64,000 bases of DNA, from positions 1,240,001 through 1,304,000 of the forward strand of contig CP144143.1 in NCBI GenBank assembly GCA_028485475.2. The letters are read 5' to 3'. The translations under genes were made by a program, and so were the position numbers. The notes below the pieces were generated by a model that was given only the letters and a program-made list of their open reading frames with translations, did no database searches and was not told the origin of the DNA. The stretch comes from Chitinophagaceae bacterium C216. Lineage in GTDB: Bacteria; Bacteroidota; Bacteroidia; Chitinophagales; Chitinophagaceae. This document shows, in pieces, positions 43,215 to 51,916 of the stretch (positions are counted from its first letter, which is position 1; each line of letters opens with the position of its first letter).

Positions 43215-44267
43215 TTACCATTTCATTATTGCACTTCCCCATGTAAAACCGCTTCCAAAAGCCGCTAGGCAAACGAGATCGCCTTCTTTAATTTTTCCTT
43301 GTTCCCAAGCTTCACAAAGCGCAATAGGGATGGAAGCCGCTGTAGTATTGCCGTAATGCTGAATATTATTGAACATCTGGTCCTCTTTGAGGTTCAGCTT
43401 TTGCTGAATGTATTGGGAGATACGTAGATTAGCTTGATGGGTAATCAACAGGTTAATATCATTTTGTTGATAACCATTTGTCGCTAATGCCTCTTGAATG
43501 GCTTCAGGCATTTTGACTACAGCTTTTTTAAATACAGTCTGTCCGTCCATATAGGGATAAATATCTTCTCGCTCTACCAAGTCTTTATTTATAAAAAGAT
43601 TGGTATAGGGATTATTTTCATCAACACGGGGTTCCCATTCTTTATTGTGTACGCCTGCATGGAAACCTGGATTAGGCATGCTGAGAAGTTCGGCTCCTTC
43701 GCCATCACTGTGCAGATGAGTGCTTAGTATGCCACGATTCTCTGATGGTGATGGTTGTAGGATGACGGCTCCCGCTCCATCGCCGAAAATTACCGATACG
43801 CTTCTACCTCTGGTGCTGAAGTCTAAGGCAAAAGAATGTACTTCAGCGCCAATCAGCAGTATGTTTTTATACATGCCTGTTTTGATAAATTGATCGGCCA
43901 CACTCAACCCATATACAAACCCGCTACATTGGTTACGGATGTCCAGTGCTCCAATTTCTTTCAGGCCTAGCATACGTTGCACTAGTACACCACAGCCTGG
44001 GAAAAAATAATCGGGACTAAGAGTTGCAAATATGATAAAGTCGATATCGCTTTTTTGAATACCGGCACGCTCAATGGCTATTTCAGCCGCTTTTACGCCC
44101 AATATGGAAGTGGTTTCTTCAAATCGTTTTGCATAGTGTCGGGTTTGAATGCCTGTGCGTTCATGAATCCATTCATCCGAGGTATCCATTATTTTGGTAA
44201 GCTCGTGGTTGGTAACTACTTTTTCAGGAATATATTTTCCTATTCCGGCAATAATGGTGCGATTCAT
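43215..44267 (-). CDS. fabH: 3-oxoacyl-ACP synthase III (FabH-type)
   Basis: A 350-residue thiolase-fold ketosynthase that condenses acyl-CoA with malonyl-ACP. The active site is Cys114 in IRNQCSGFVYGL, with LLITHQANLRI (His) and QHYGNTTAASIP (Asn). Compared with E. coli FabH it has an extra segment (about residues 205-245, containing NKEWEPRVDENNPYTNLF) before the second half, a form common in Bacteroidota, which often have two FabH copies. It may prime branched-chain fatty acids or the pigment pathway next door. The genes converge and are not one operon. Confidence 0.9.
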   Translation of the reverse strand: MNRTIIAGIGKYIPEKVVTNHELTKIMDTSDEWIHERTGIQTRHYAKRFEETTSILGVKAAEIAIERAGIQKSDIDFIIFATLSPDYFFPGCGVLVQRMLGLKEIGALDIRNQCSGFVYGLSVADQFIKTGMYKNILLIGAEVHSFALDFSTRGRSVSVIFGDGAGAVILQPSPSENRGILSTHLHSDGEGAELLSMPNPGFHAGVHNKEWEPRVDENNPYTNLFINKDLVEREDIYPYMDGQTVFKKAVVKMPEAIQEALATNGYQQNDINLLITHQANLRISQYIQQKLNLKEDQMFNNIQHYGNTTAASIPIALCEAWEQGKIKEGDLVCLAAFGSGFTWGSAIMKW

Positions 44268-44445
44268 ACTAACAGTTGTTAATGCAGCAAGTTAATAAAT
44301 ACTTCAATTTATTCTCATCTGAATCTAAGCTTTTTATGTTTGTCTAAGCTATATGTCGTTTTCGCTGGTGAATAGCCAGCTAATCAGCCCATTATCTCAT
44401 AATGGAGCAAAATAGTTTCAATTAGGTCAACCTGTGTAAAAGTCG
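44268..44445. other. Divergent fabH-typA intergenic region
   Basis: Non-coding. Two short hairpins are visible: GCTGG (44364-44368)/CCAGC (44376-44380) and CCATTAT (44389-44395)/ATAATGG (44399-44405). No function is assigned. Confidence 0.35.
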
Positions 44446-44453
44446 TACCTTTG
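44446..44453 (+). promoter_or_regulatory. -7 box for typA
   Basis: TACCTTTG matches TAnnTTTG. The ATG is 70 bases downstream, giving a leader with an AGAAGGAGGG sequence (about 44465-44474) that is too far from the ATG to be its ribosome site. Confidence 0.5.
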
Positions 44454-44523
44454 CGCTCTTTTTAGAAGGAGGGATGATTTATTAAAATCCGCCCTATATC
44501 TTTTTCATTTATATAAAGAACAC

Positions 44524-46332
44524 ATGAACATACGTAATATCGCTATTATAGCTCACGTAGACCACGGTAAAACCACATTAGTAGATAAAATCCTACACGC
44601 CACCAAAGTTTTCCGAGAAAATCAGGCTACCGGGGAATTAATTATGGATAACAACGATCTGGAACGCGAGCGAGGCATCACTATTTTTAGTAAGAATGCC
44701 GCCGTTACTTACAAGGGCGTAAAGATCAATGTGATTGATACACCGGGACACGCCGATTTCGGTGGTGAAGTGGAACGAGTATTGAAGATGGCCGATGGGG
44801 TGTTACTATTGGTAGATGCTTTTGAAGGGCCTATGCCTCAGACTCGTTTTGTATTACAAAAAGCTTTGTCTTTGGGGTTGAAGCCTATTGTTGTCATTAA
44901 TAAGGTAGATAAACCCAACTGTCGCCCCGAAGAGGTGCACGATGCCGTTTTCGATCTGTTCTTCCACCTAGATGCAACAGAAGAGCAACTTGATTTTCCC
45001 ACCTATTATGGGTCAGGTAAGCATGGATGGTTTAATGATTCCTTAACTGAGATCGACAATATTGAGCCTTTGATGGATGGCATAATTAAGCATGTGCCAC
45101 CGCCCAGCGTGCAAGAGGGCTCCCTTCAATTACAAATCACCTCTTTAGATTATTCATCTTTCTTGGGACGTATCGCTATTGGAAAGGTAAGTCGTGGTGT
45201 TATCAAGGAAAATCAACAAGTAGCACTGGTTCAAGCCGATGGTAGTATCAGAAAGACCCGTGTAAAAGAGTTGTATGTGTTTGAAGGAATGGAAAAGAAA
45301 AAAGTAGCCGAAGTACCTGCAGGGGATCTTTGTGCTGTAGTAGGTATTGAAGATTTTAATATTGGTGATACCATTGCCGATGCGGAAAATCCGGAAGCAC
45401 TGCCTGTGATAAGTGTGGATGAACCTACCATGAACATGACTTTCGGCATCAATAACTCTCCGTTTTTTGGCCGCGACGGTAAGTTTGTAACCAGTCGTCA
45501 TTTGCGCGAAAGATTACTAAAAGAAACAGAACGAAATTTAGCTTTGCGTGTGGAAGAAACAGAAGGTGGAGAAAGTTTTCTGGTATACGGACGTGGCATT
45601 CTGCATCTGGGTGTATTAATTGAAACCATGCGTAGAGAAGGATACGAACTTACTGTAGGACAACCGCAGGTGATTACCAAAGAAATTGATGGCAAAAAAT
45701 GTGAGCCATACGAAACCTTAGTGGTGGATGTGCCGGAGGAGTTTGCAAGCAAGGTAATTGATTTGGTAACTCGCAGAAAAGGAGAGCTGCTGGTAATGGA
45801 AACCAAAGGCGAAATGCAGCATCTGGAGTTTGATATCCCTGCTCGGGGGTTAATCGGATTACGTACTCAGATTTTAACTGCCACTACCGGCGAGGCTGTG
45901 ATGGCTCACCGCTTTAGTGATTATAAACCCTGGAAAGGTCCTATTCCAGGAAGAAATAATGGCGTGTTGATTTCGAAAAATCAGGGTAAAACCACAGCTT
46001 ACTCCATTGATAAACTGCAGGATAGAGGGACTTTCTTTGTAGATCCGGGTGAGGAAGTGTATGCTGGTCAAATACTGGCAGAAAATGTAAAACCTGGTGA
46101 TTTAGTTGTAAATGCCACAGAAGAAAAGAAGCTTACCAACCATAGAGCCAGCGGTAGTGACGATGCTACACGTATTGCACCAAAAACCTTAATGACGCTC
46201 GAGGAGTGTATGGAATATATTCAGCATGACGAGTGCATTGAAGTAACACCCAATTTTATTCGCATGCGTAAAGTGATATTAGATGAAACCGAGCGTAACA
46301 GACAGGCTAAGAAAATGGCTGCAGAAGCTTAG
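44524..46332 (+). CDS. typA: Translational GTPase TypA/BipA
   Basis: A ribosome-binding GTPase with roles in 50S assembly and cold and stress responses. The 602-residue product has G1 [15 protein letters not shown], the effector region [13 protein letters not shown]3 [16 protein letters not shown] and G4 NKVDKPNC. Domain II, an EF-G-like domain III, the domain V block [18 protein letters not shown] and the TypA-specific C-terminal domain (THR-type [13 protein letters not shown]) follow. Length is normal. A perfect 6-pair hairpin terminator follows 25 bases after the stop. Confidence 0.96.
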   Translation: MNIRNIAIIAHVDHGKTTLVDKILHATKVFRENQATGELIMDNNDLERERGITIFSKNAAVTYKGVKINVIDTPGHADFGGEVERVLKMADGVLLLVDAFEGPMPQTRFVLQKALSLGLKPIVVINKVDKPNCRPEEVHDAVFDLFFHLDATEEQLDFPTYYGSGKHGWFNDSLTEIDNIEPLMDGIIKHVPPPSVQEGSLQLQITSLDYSSFLGRIAIGKVSRGVIKENQQVALVQADGSIRKTRVKELYVFEGMEKKKVAEVPAGDLCAVVGIEDFNIGDTIADAENPEALPVISVDEPTMNMTFGINNSPFFGRDGKFVTSRHLRERLLKETERNLALRVEETEGGESFLVYGRGILHLGVLIETMRREGYELTVGQPQVITKEIDGKKCEPYETLVVDVPEEFASKVIDLVTRRKGELLVMETKGEMQHLEFDIPARGLIGLRTQILTATTGEAVMAHRFSDYKPWKGPIPGRNNGVLISKNQGKTTAYSIDKLQDRGTFFVDPGEEVYAGQILAENVKPGDLVVNATEEKKLTNHRASGSDDATRIAPKTLMTLEECMEYIQHDECIEVTPNFIRMRKVILDETERNRQAKKMAAEA

Positions 46333-46357
46333 GTAAGTCACCTAAATCATATAAACC

Positions 46358-46379
46358 TCCCGGGCAACCGGGATTTTTT
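46358..46379 (+). terminator. Terminator after typA
   Basis: TCCCGG/CCGGGA with loop GCAA, followed by TTTTTT. Confidence 0.88.
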
Positions 46380-46483
46380 ATTGTAACCTTTTAAGCCTAT
46401 AGTTGTTACAATAATAGTTGTATTGGAAACGTACTACGTGTATGTTCCATTCTAATGAATTTCGATTATTAAAGATCTAATTC

Positions 46484-46491
46484 TAACTTTG
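46484..46491 (+). promoter_or_regulatory. -7 box abutting the start of the small Cys protein gene
   Basis: TAACTTTG fits TAnnTTTG and ends 4 bases before ATG 46496. Confidence 0.6.
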
Positions 46492-46495
46492 CATC

Positions 46496-46723
46496 ATGAT
46501 TAAGCGATTGGTCCTTTTCCTAGCCTTCCTTATTACACAATACACAGTGCTATTAGCACAATGCTCTATCTGTACAAAAACCGCACAGCAACTGGGTGAG
46601 GGACCGGCCCGGGGAATGAATACGGGCATTATTTATCTTGCATTTTTGCCTTTAATAGTAATGACTATTATTGGAATCCGTTGGTGGAAAAATGAAAAGG
46701 CTAAGAGTGAATCGTTTAAATAA
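46496..46723 (+). CDS. Small conserved membrane protein with CxxC, 75 aa
   Basis: A 75-residue protein. The N-terminal signal-like helix (LVLFLAFLITQYTVLLAQ) is followed by CSICTKTAQQLGEGPARGMN, a second hydrophobic helix (GIIYLAFLPLIVMTIIGI) and a short basic tail. Two Cys residues two apart (CSIC) just outside the membrane could bind a metal or form a disulfide. I recall similar small proteins with CxxCTKTA and a GMNxGIxYLAF helix in other Bacteroidota, without an assigned function. The gene has its own promoter box and a hairpin 36 bases after the stop. Confidence 0.75.
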   Translation: MIKRLVLFLAFLITQYTVLLAQCSICTKTAQQLGEGPARGMNTGIIYLAFLPLIVMTIIGIRWWKNEKAKSESFK

Positions 46724-46758
46724 CCACATTGCAGTAATCTATAATAGCTTATTATTTT

Positions 46759-46795
46759 AACACAAATCAATTTTTTGGCATGATTTGTGTTTATT
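46759..46795. terminator. Hairpin after the small Cys protein gene
   Basis: AACACAAATCA (46759-46769) and TGATTTGTGTT (46781-46791) are perfect complements over 11 bases. The trailing sequence is TTATTAATT rather than a clean T-run, so termination strength is uncertain. Confidence 0.6.
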
Positions 46796-46809
46796 AATTA
46801 TTAGAAATG

Positions 46810-46817
46810 TATTTTTG
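46810..46817 (+). promoter_or_regulatory. -7 box of a candidate small RNA
   Basis: TATTTTTG fits TAnnTTTG, with a TTG 22 bases upstream (46785-46787). No plus-strand ORF follows for more than 1 kb. Confidence 0.4.
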
Positions 46818-46821
46818 CTTA

Positions 46822-46997
46822 GAACCTAAGAGTTGAAGGGATAAAGCAAAAACGTTTTTTTTGATTACTTTAACAAATGCACAAAAATAAAGTCTTTACT
46901 ATAGCGTTATTATAATAGAGACAAACATAAGATAGTCAATTTTCTCATAAGCAGTTAGTTTTGGTTGCGACCCCTGTTTCTACAGGGGTTTATTTTT
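46822..46997 (+). ncRNA. Candidate small RNA, about 175 nt
   Basis: This ORF-free stretch lies between a TAnnTTTG box (46810-46817) and a rho-independent-type hairpin, ACCCCTGT (46970-46977) / ACAGGGGT (46982-46989) with loop TTCT followed by TTATTTTT. The hairpin has its T-run on the plus strand, whereas the adjacent VanZ gene runs on the minus strand, so it does not serve that gene. The interior is AT-rich without strong long-range pairing that I can see, and it does not look like 6S RNA, RNase P RNA or tmRNA. It may also be an extended 3' region of the small Cys protein message. Confidence 0.35.
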
Positions 46998-47370
46998 GGG
47001 CTGATATTTTCAGACTAATAAGTAATCCCAAAATAGCTCCTGCTGCATCTGCTACCACATCCCATCCATCGTAACTTCTGTAAGGTATAAAATGTTTTTG
47101 CACGAGTTCTAGGATATATCCCAGGAATATTCCCGCAAGAGTAATCCATACAAGCTTTTTACGAAAAAGGGCCTTAGGTTTATTGCTGATAGCTCGCCCC
47201 CAGAAAATCACAAAGAGAGCAAAGAGTATAAAGTGGATATATTTATCTATGTGTGGAATGCTAAAAAGAGATGAACTCTCAGGCTCAGAGGAGCCCGGTA
47301 TGCACAATAGCGTTACGATAATGGCCGACCACAAAAGGGCCGGCCAGTGACTATTCAATATTTTTTTCAA
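46990..47370 (-). CDS. VanZ-family membrane protein
   Basis: A 126-residue membrane protein of the VanZ-like family. Four hydrophobic helices are visible: HWPALLWSAIIVTLLCIPGS, HFILFALFVIFWGRAI, KLVWITLAGIFLGYILELVQ and ADAAGAILGLLISL. The family signature HIDKYIHFILFALF and the YRSYDGWDVVADAAGA end block are present. The biochemical role is unknown outside glycopeptide resistance. The only usable start is TTG at 47370. It lies 20 bases downstream of gcvH, an order I recall across Bacteroidota. Confidence 0.82.
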   Translation of the reverse strand: MKKILNSHWPALLWSAIIVTLLCIPGSSEPESSSLFSIPHIDKYIHFILFALFVIFWGRAISNKPKALFRKKLVWITLAGIFLGYILELVQKHFIPYRSYDGWDVVADAAGAILGLLISLKISAQK

Positions 47371-47390
47371 AACTTGGTATTGTAGTAGAA

Positions 47391-47768
47391 TTATCCTGTA
47401 ATAGCTTCATAAGCTGCCGCATCAAGTAAACTATCCACATCTGCGGGGTTATCTACTGTCATTTTGATCATCCAGCCTTCGCCATAGGGGTCGGTATTTA
47501 CCAGTTCAGGTGCATTAGCAAGCGCCGGATTTAATTCGGTAATTGTTCCGCTTACCGGCAGATACAAGTCCGAAACTGTTTTTACAGCTTCCACCGTGCC
47601 GAACACATCATTTGCATTCAGTTTCTTACCTACGGTTTCAACTTCTACAAATACAATATCTCCCAGCTCTCTTTGAGCAAAATCGGTAATACCCACTGTG
47701 GCGATATTGCCCTCCAATCTAATCCATTCGTGGTCTTTCGTGTAGCGCAGTGTATCAGGATAACTCAT
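47391..47768 (-). CDS. gcvH: Glycine cleavage system H protein
   Basis: The lipoyl carrier of the glycine cleavage complex, shuttling the aminomethyl group between P, T and L proteins. The 125-residue product has LRYTKDHEWIRLEGNIATVG and ITDFAQRELGDIVFVEVE. The lipoylation site is Lys63 in FGTVEAVKTVSDLYLPVSG, and the C-terminal block is GEGWMIKMTVDN. Length is typical. Genes for P, T and L proteins are not in the window. A weak CATATTTG box lies 26 bases upstream. Confidence 0.96.
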   Translation of the reverse strand: MSYPDTLRYTKDHEWIRLEGNIATVGITDFAQRELGDIVFVEVETVGKKLNANDVFGTVEAVKTVSDLYLPVSGTITELNPALANAPELVNTDPYGEGWMIKMTVDNPADVDSLLDAAAYEAITG

Positions 47769-48127
47769 AGCTTGATATGATTTTGAGGTACAAATATGGT
47801 TAAATCCCTTTAATATTTCCCGAAAATAAAAATATTTTTTTCACACCTGAAGTTGTCGGTATAAGTGTTTAGAAAATAATAAAGTGTAATGCTTGATGTG
47901 AGCTTTCTCGTGAAAAATAAAAACTCCATTACCATTTATGCTGACTTCTTTTGCGTTCGTCGGTTGTTTTATGCCGTTCACCGCTAAGTGCTTTTTGTCG
48001 ATAGCGCTCAGAGATAGTTTTGTTTAAAAATAAAGCTGTACAACACAATTGTTTCACAGGGATTTACTCCCGTTTTCCGATAATGAGCAATGGGTTGTAC
48101 CTCTGAGAAAATCTAAAAAGGACATCG
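47769..48127. other. Intergenic region upstream of the barrel receptor gene
   Basis: About 360 non-coding bases. The one supportable element is TAGTTTTG (48015-48022), which matches TAnnTTTG, with TTG (47995-47997) 17 bases upstream. It would give the receptor mRNA a leader of about 100 bases. No riboswitch or repeat was recognised. Confidence 0.4.
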
Positions 48128-50566
48128 ATGAAACAGTTAATTGCGCTTCTTACTACTTATGTTTTTTGTACAACAGTAAATGCTCAAGTGATTTCAGGAA
48201 CCATTACTGATACTGAACTTAAGCCTTTATCTAAAGCCTCAGTATCTTTATTGAAAGCGGAAGACTCTTCTCTAGTCAAATTAAGCGTAGCCGACGATAA
48301 AGGAAGCTATCGCTTTGAAGATATTCGTCCGGGCAATTATTTATTGCAGGTAACAAGTATAGGTTATATACCTACATATTCAGATAGATTTAGTTTGCAG
48401 CATACGACAGTGAAAGATCTCATCATGGAGAAAATCAACACACAACTTGCCGGCGTAGTTGTTACAGCCAAAAAACCTCCTGTAGAAGTAAAAGCCGGAA
48501 AGACGGTGGTAAACGTAGATGCTTCTCCTACCAATGCCGGCTTAAACGTATTAGAGATCTTAGAGAAATCGCCTGGAGTTTCTGTGGATGCCGATGGGAA
48601 TATCAGTTTAAAGGGAAAAGGCGGAGTATTGGTATTGATTGACGGTAAACCTACTTATCTGAGCGGCACACAGCTAGCATCCCTGCTGAAAAGTATTCAA
48701 TCTAGTAATCTGAATCAAATAGAAATTATGACCACGCCTCCTGCAAAATACGACGCGGAGGGAAATACAGGCATTATCAATATTAAAACCAAGAAAGGCT
48801 CCATTAAAGGAGTGAATGGAAATGTAGATCTCAATTACGCTCAAGGCTTGTATCCAAAATATAATGGAGGCGCTAATATCAATTATAGGAATAATAAATG
48901 GAATCTCTTCGGAAGCTATAACGGAGGAACCTGGGAAGGGCTTAGTACATTGGATTTGTACAGAAGATTTTATAGTGATAACATTCAGAACGGGGCTTCT
49001 GCACAGTTTACATACAGGCATAACAAAAGTTATTGGCACAATGCAAAAGTAGGTGCTGATTACTATTTCAGCGATAAGGATGTAGTAGGAGTGGTGGTTA
49101 CCGGTAGCGACAGCAAATGGAGAAGCCAGCAAAATACTACATCTCATCTAAAGGATGCAAGCGATATTACTACCACCACCTTTATTTCTGATGCTTACAA
49201 TGCAGTATCCTTCTCCAATATCAATACCAACGTCAACTATAAACACACTTTTGATTCTTCGGGTAGAGAAATCACTGTGGATTTGGATTATGGATATTAT
49301 AAGAATAATGGTGATAACCTGCTAACAACCGAAATTTATAATCCTGATAATACTAAAATCGGTAATACTATCTTGCTTGATGGCGATTTCCCCTCCTTTA
49401 TAAAAATCCGTAGTGGTAAAATTGATTATTTACATCCTTTTACAAAAGATCTAAAGTTAGAAGCAGGTATTAAAAGTAGTTATGTGAATACTGACAACGA
49501 GGTTATTTATCGCCGCGATACTAGCACCGGTTGGTGGCCCGATGTATCCCGTTCTAATCATTTCATCTATAAGGAAAATATAAATGCTGCTTACGGTATT
49601 TTGTCCGCTACAGTGAAGAAATGGGAGCTCACTGCAGGTTTACGTCTTGAAAATACCATAGCTAGAGGTACGCAGATAAAAAATGACTCCAGCTTTAAAA
49701 GAAATTATACCAATCTGTTTCCCAATGTGGGGGTAACTTATGCGGTAAACGATAAAAATCAGCTGAGCCTTGCATACAGTAGAAGAATTAGAAGGCCTAA
49801 TTATGAAGACCTGAATCCTTTTGTTTTCTTTCTAGATTCCCTTACTTACGGCCAAGGTAACCCTTATCTGCAGCCACAGTTTTCGAATAATGTGGAGCTG
49901 AGCCATACATTTAACCGCTTTTTAACCACTACTATTAATTACACACTCACCAATAATATCATTACCGAAATTCTGCAACAGGATAATGAAAAGAAGACTG
50001 CATTTCAGGTGAAAGACAACATCAGTAAAATGCGTCAGTGGGGCATTACTATTACTGCCAATAAGCAAGTGAAAAAATGGTGGATGGCTAATGTCTATGC
50101 CAATCTTTATAACAATAAATATAATGGTATTTACAACAATGGTTCTGTAAATATTCCTGTGGAGGTAAATGTTACCGGTTTTATGGGTAATATGAGCAAC
50201 ACCTTTACGTTTGCTAAAACTTGGATGGCAGAGCTGAGCGGTTGGTATGCGTATCGCTTATCGGAAGGATTGCTTATCGGTACTTCTATGGGTAGCCTAA
50301 ACATGGCCGTGGCGAAACAGATATTGAATAAAAAAGGTACTATTAAGGTCGGCGTAAGAGATATATTCAGAACGAGCAATTTTAATGGATTTACCCGTTA
50401 TGCCGATGTAAACATCGATATCAGAAATAGCCGTAAAATGGATAACCCGGTATTTAACGTATCCTTTGTATATAAGTTTGGTAAAAATGGAATTTCTCAG
50501 GCACGGCGTCGTACAGGTAGTGCCGGAGAAGAGCAAAACCGCATAAAATCAGGAGCTGGAGAATAA
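48128..50566 (+). CDS. TonB-dependent-receptor-like outer-membrane beta-barrel protein with carboxypeptidase-like N-terminal domain
   Basis: An 812-residue outer-membrane protein. The signal peptide (LIALLTTYVFCTTVNAQ) is followed by a carboxypeptidase-regulatory-like beta-sandwich (GTITDTELKPLSKASVSLL, GSYRFEDIRPGNYLLQVTSI). A TonB plug comes next (NVLEILEKSPGVSVDADGNI, VLVLIDGKPTYLSG, IEIMTTPPAKYDAEGNTGII), then a barrel of about 600 residues of the outer-membrane beta-barrel family 3 type with LSLAYSRRIRRPNYEDLNPF. No SusD-like gene is adjacent, so it is not a standard glycan SusCD pair. The ligand is unknown. A strong terminator follows. Confidence 0.88.
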   Translation: MKQLIALLTTYVFCTTVNAQVISGTITDTELKPLSKASVSLLKAEDSSLVKLSVADDKGSYRFEDIRPGNYLLQVTSIGYIPTYSDRFSLQHTTVKDLIMEKINTQLAGVVVTAKKPPVEVKAGKTVVNVDASPTNAGLNVLEILEKSPGVSVDADGNISLKGKGGVLVLIDGKPTYLSGTQLASLLKSIQSSNLNQIEIMTTPPAKYDAEGNTGIINIKTKKGSIKGVNGNVDLNYAQGLYPKYNGGANINYRNNKWNLFGSYNGGTWEGLSTLDLYRRFYSDNIQNGASAQFTYRHNKSYWHNAKVGADYYFSDKDVVGVVVTGSDSKWRSQQNTTSHLKDASDITTTTFISDAYNAVSFSNINTNVNYKHTFDSSGREITVDLDYGYYKNNGDNLLTTEIYNPDNTKIGNTILLDGDFPSFIKIRSGKIDYLHPFTKDLKLEAGIKSSYVNTDNEVIYRRDTSTGWWPDVSRSNHFIYKENINAAYGILSATVKKWELTAGLRLENTIARGTQIKNDSSFKRNYTNLFPNVGVTYAVNDKNQLSLAYSRRIRRPNYEDLNPFVFFLDSLTYGQGNPYLQPQFSNNVELSHTFNRFLTTTINYTLTNNIITEILQQDNEKKTAFQVKDNISKMRQWGITITANKQVKKWWMANVYANLYNNKYNGIYNNGSVNIPVEVNVTGFMGNMSNTFTFAKTWMAELSGWYAYRLSEGLLIGTSMGSLNMAVAKQILNKKGTIKVGVRDIFRTSNFNGFTRYADVNIDIRNSRKMDNPVFNVSFVYKFGKNGISQARRRTGSAGEEQNRIKSGAGE

Positions 50567-50614
50567 CGGCTGCAACCATCGGGAGGAGTAAGGTCTTAGT
50601 TTTGTTGGTTTTGT

Positions 50615-50646
50615 AAAAGTTGCCGACTAATGTTGGCAACTTTTTT
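50615..50646 (+). terminator. Terminator after the barrel receptor gene
   Basis: AAAAGTTGCC (50615-50624) pairs exactly with GGCAACTTTT (50635-50644) and runs into TTTTTT. The next gene begins 15 bases later. Confidence 0.9.
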
Positions 50647-50660
50647 GCTTTAGTATAAAT

Positions 50661-51152
50661 ATGAAATGGCTGGTTTTATTTTTTACTGTAGCAGTAGTAC
50701 TGGTGTATGGTTGTCATACTAGTCGGAACTCTAAAGGGGAGCAGCCAGAGCAGGCTGCAAGTGCAGTAGATACGTTGGATATCGCGGATAGCACCGAAGT
50801 TATAGACACTAGTGTTGCTATATTACCCATTGAGGAAATAATTAGTGAGACGGTTGCGGCGAATAATCTACCCGCACATATACATAAGACGATTAAAAGT
50901 AACTCACAATCAGTTCGTATTCATTTAATTGATGTGCAACCTGGACTCTTGAAAATTAATGTACGGCATCGTAATGAGTATGGAAACATACGGGTAAATC
51001 AAATCGTAATGCCGGACGGGAGTGCGGATGGCCCCTTTGGACAGGAGGTGGAATTTAATGCTACCCAGAAGGGCAATTATGTTATTGTAGTGGGTAAAAG
51101 TAATATGGCATCAGGAAGCCCGATGGGGGATGTGTATATCACTATACAATAA
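50661..51152 (+). CDS. Predicted lipoprotein of unknown function, 163 aa
   Basis: The N-terminus has a lipobox (VAVVLVYGCHTSRN, Cys at about residue 18), so export and lipid anchoring are likely. A low-complexity acidic linker (AVDTLDIADSTEVIDTS) follows. The last 90 residues form a beta-rich domain, HIHKTIKSNSQSVRIHLIDV to NYVIVVGKSNMASGSPMGDVYITI, resembling a small jelly-roll or pre-peptidase type beta-sandwich. I do not recognise the family. It starts 15 bases after the terminator T-run of the upstream gene, with no clear promoter in between. Confidence 0.7.
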   Translation: MKWLVLFFTVAVVLVYGCHTSRNSKGEQPEQAASAVDTLDIADSTEVIDTSVAILPIEEIISETVAANNLPAHIHKTIKSNSQSVRIHLIDVQPGLLKINVRHRNEYGNIRVNQIVMPDGSADGPFGQEVEFNATQKGNYVIVVGKSNMASGSPMGDVYITIQ

Positions 51153-51238
51153 ACAGCTTCATTTACTAGCCTTTACAGTTCTATCCTTGAATTATCTGTT
51201 TAAGGAATTAAATTATTATTTCACTAAAAATAGTTCCT

Positions 51239-51442
51239 ATGGAGAACCACAATAACGATAAAAAGAAAAAAGACGATAAGGATATTACGCCTATCAAGCC
51301 CGATCCTGAAACGCTGGATACTACCGATCCTCAGAATGCGATGAAAGGTCCTGTTTCTACCTTGGGGCGTAGAGGAGGCAAAATCATGGAAAGTAATATC
51401 AGTAAGGAAGAGGCCGATAAAAAGCACAGAGATAATCTCTAA
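51239..51442 (+). CDS. Small hydrophilic, probably disordered protein, 67 aa
   Basis: A 67-residue chain made almost wholly of charged and polar residues (MENHNNDKKKKDDKDITPIK, LDTTDPQNAMKGPVSTLGRR, SKEEADKKHRDNL). There is no signal, membrane helix or Cys. Codon use and a normal ATG with in-frame stop look real, and similar small Lys/Asp-rich proteins occur in relatives, as I recall. Function unknown. Confidence 0.6.
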   Translation: MENHNNDKKKKDDKDITPIKPDPETLDTTDPQNAMKGPVSTLGRRGGKIMESNISKEEADKKHRDNL

Positions 51443-51490
51443 CTGAATTAGAGACATTACAACGGGGATAGCACCTTCTCTGTCCTATAT

Positions 51491-51508
51491 CAGTGAGTAT
51501 ACTCACTG
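51491..51508. repeat. 18-bp perfect palindrome between convergent genes
   Basis: CAGTGAGTATACTCACTG reads identically on both strands. It has no loop and no T-run, so it is not a good terminator; it may be a protein-binding site. Confidence 0.5.
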
Positions 51509-51553
51509 GTAAGACTGCTTATATTTGATTTAAATTAAAGAAGGGAGCGCTTA

Positions 51554-51898
51554 TTAGAAGTCGTTTTCATCAAAGTACAGTAATACGTGATCTTTGATGA
51601 AGTTTTCTTGGTCAACTGGGTTCATATTGGCCATAGGTTTGAGTTGACGGTAATGGGGCCAGCCGTCTTTATCTACTTTTTCTAATTCATAGTAACCGCT
51701 GGGGGCTAACACACGGCATACAGCAATATGCATGAGATCCTGTTTCTGTTCTTTGGTGAATCGGCGTTTAATGACGCCCAGTTCTTGTATACCGATAAGA
51801 AACAGAATAGTTTCTAGGTCCGGTTTTTTACCAAAACGTTCGGTCAGTTTCGCTTCCAGTTGCCACCATCTTACCTGCAGATCATCCTTTTCAAACAT
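51554..51898 (-). CDS. Conserved hypothetical protein, 114 aa
   Basis: A soluble 114-residue protein with a mainly helical first half (DLQVRWWQLEAKLTERFGKK, ETILFLIGIQELGVIKRRFT) and a Trp/Tyr-rich second half (WPHYRQLKPMANMNP, LLYFDENDF). No motif I can assign. A perfect TACCTTTG box ends 4 bases before ATG. It lies 18 bases downstream of the methyltransferase gene on the same strand but seems to have its own promoter. Confidence 0.75.
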   Translation of the reverse strand: MFEKDDLQVRWWQLEAKLTERFGKKPDLETILFLIGIQELGVIKRRFTKEQKQDLMHIAVCRVLAPSGYYELEKVDKDGWPHYRQLKPMANMNPVDQENFIKDHVLLYFDENDF

Positions 51899-51902
51899 GG
51901 TG

Positions 51903-51910
51903 CAAAGGTA
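51903..51910 (-). promoter_or_regulatory. -7 box abutting the start of the 114-aa hypothetical gene
   Basis: TACCTTTG fits TAnnTTTG, with 4 bases to ATG 51898. The box overlaps the 3' intergenic gap after the methyltransferase gene. Confidence 0.55.
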
Positions 51911-51916
51911 ACAGTT

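Noticed and set aside
46822-46997. Identification of the candidate small RNA as 6S RNA
   Set aside because: The two ends do not form a clear long closing stem and the central bubble is not evident.
51224-51457. Minus-strand frame opposite the 67-aa disordered protein
   Set aside because: Extends across intergenic DNA with no start signal; the plus-strand gene has the better fit, although neither is proved.
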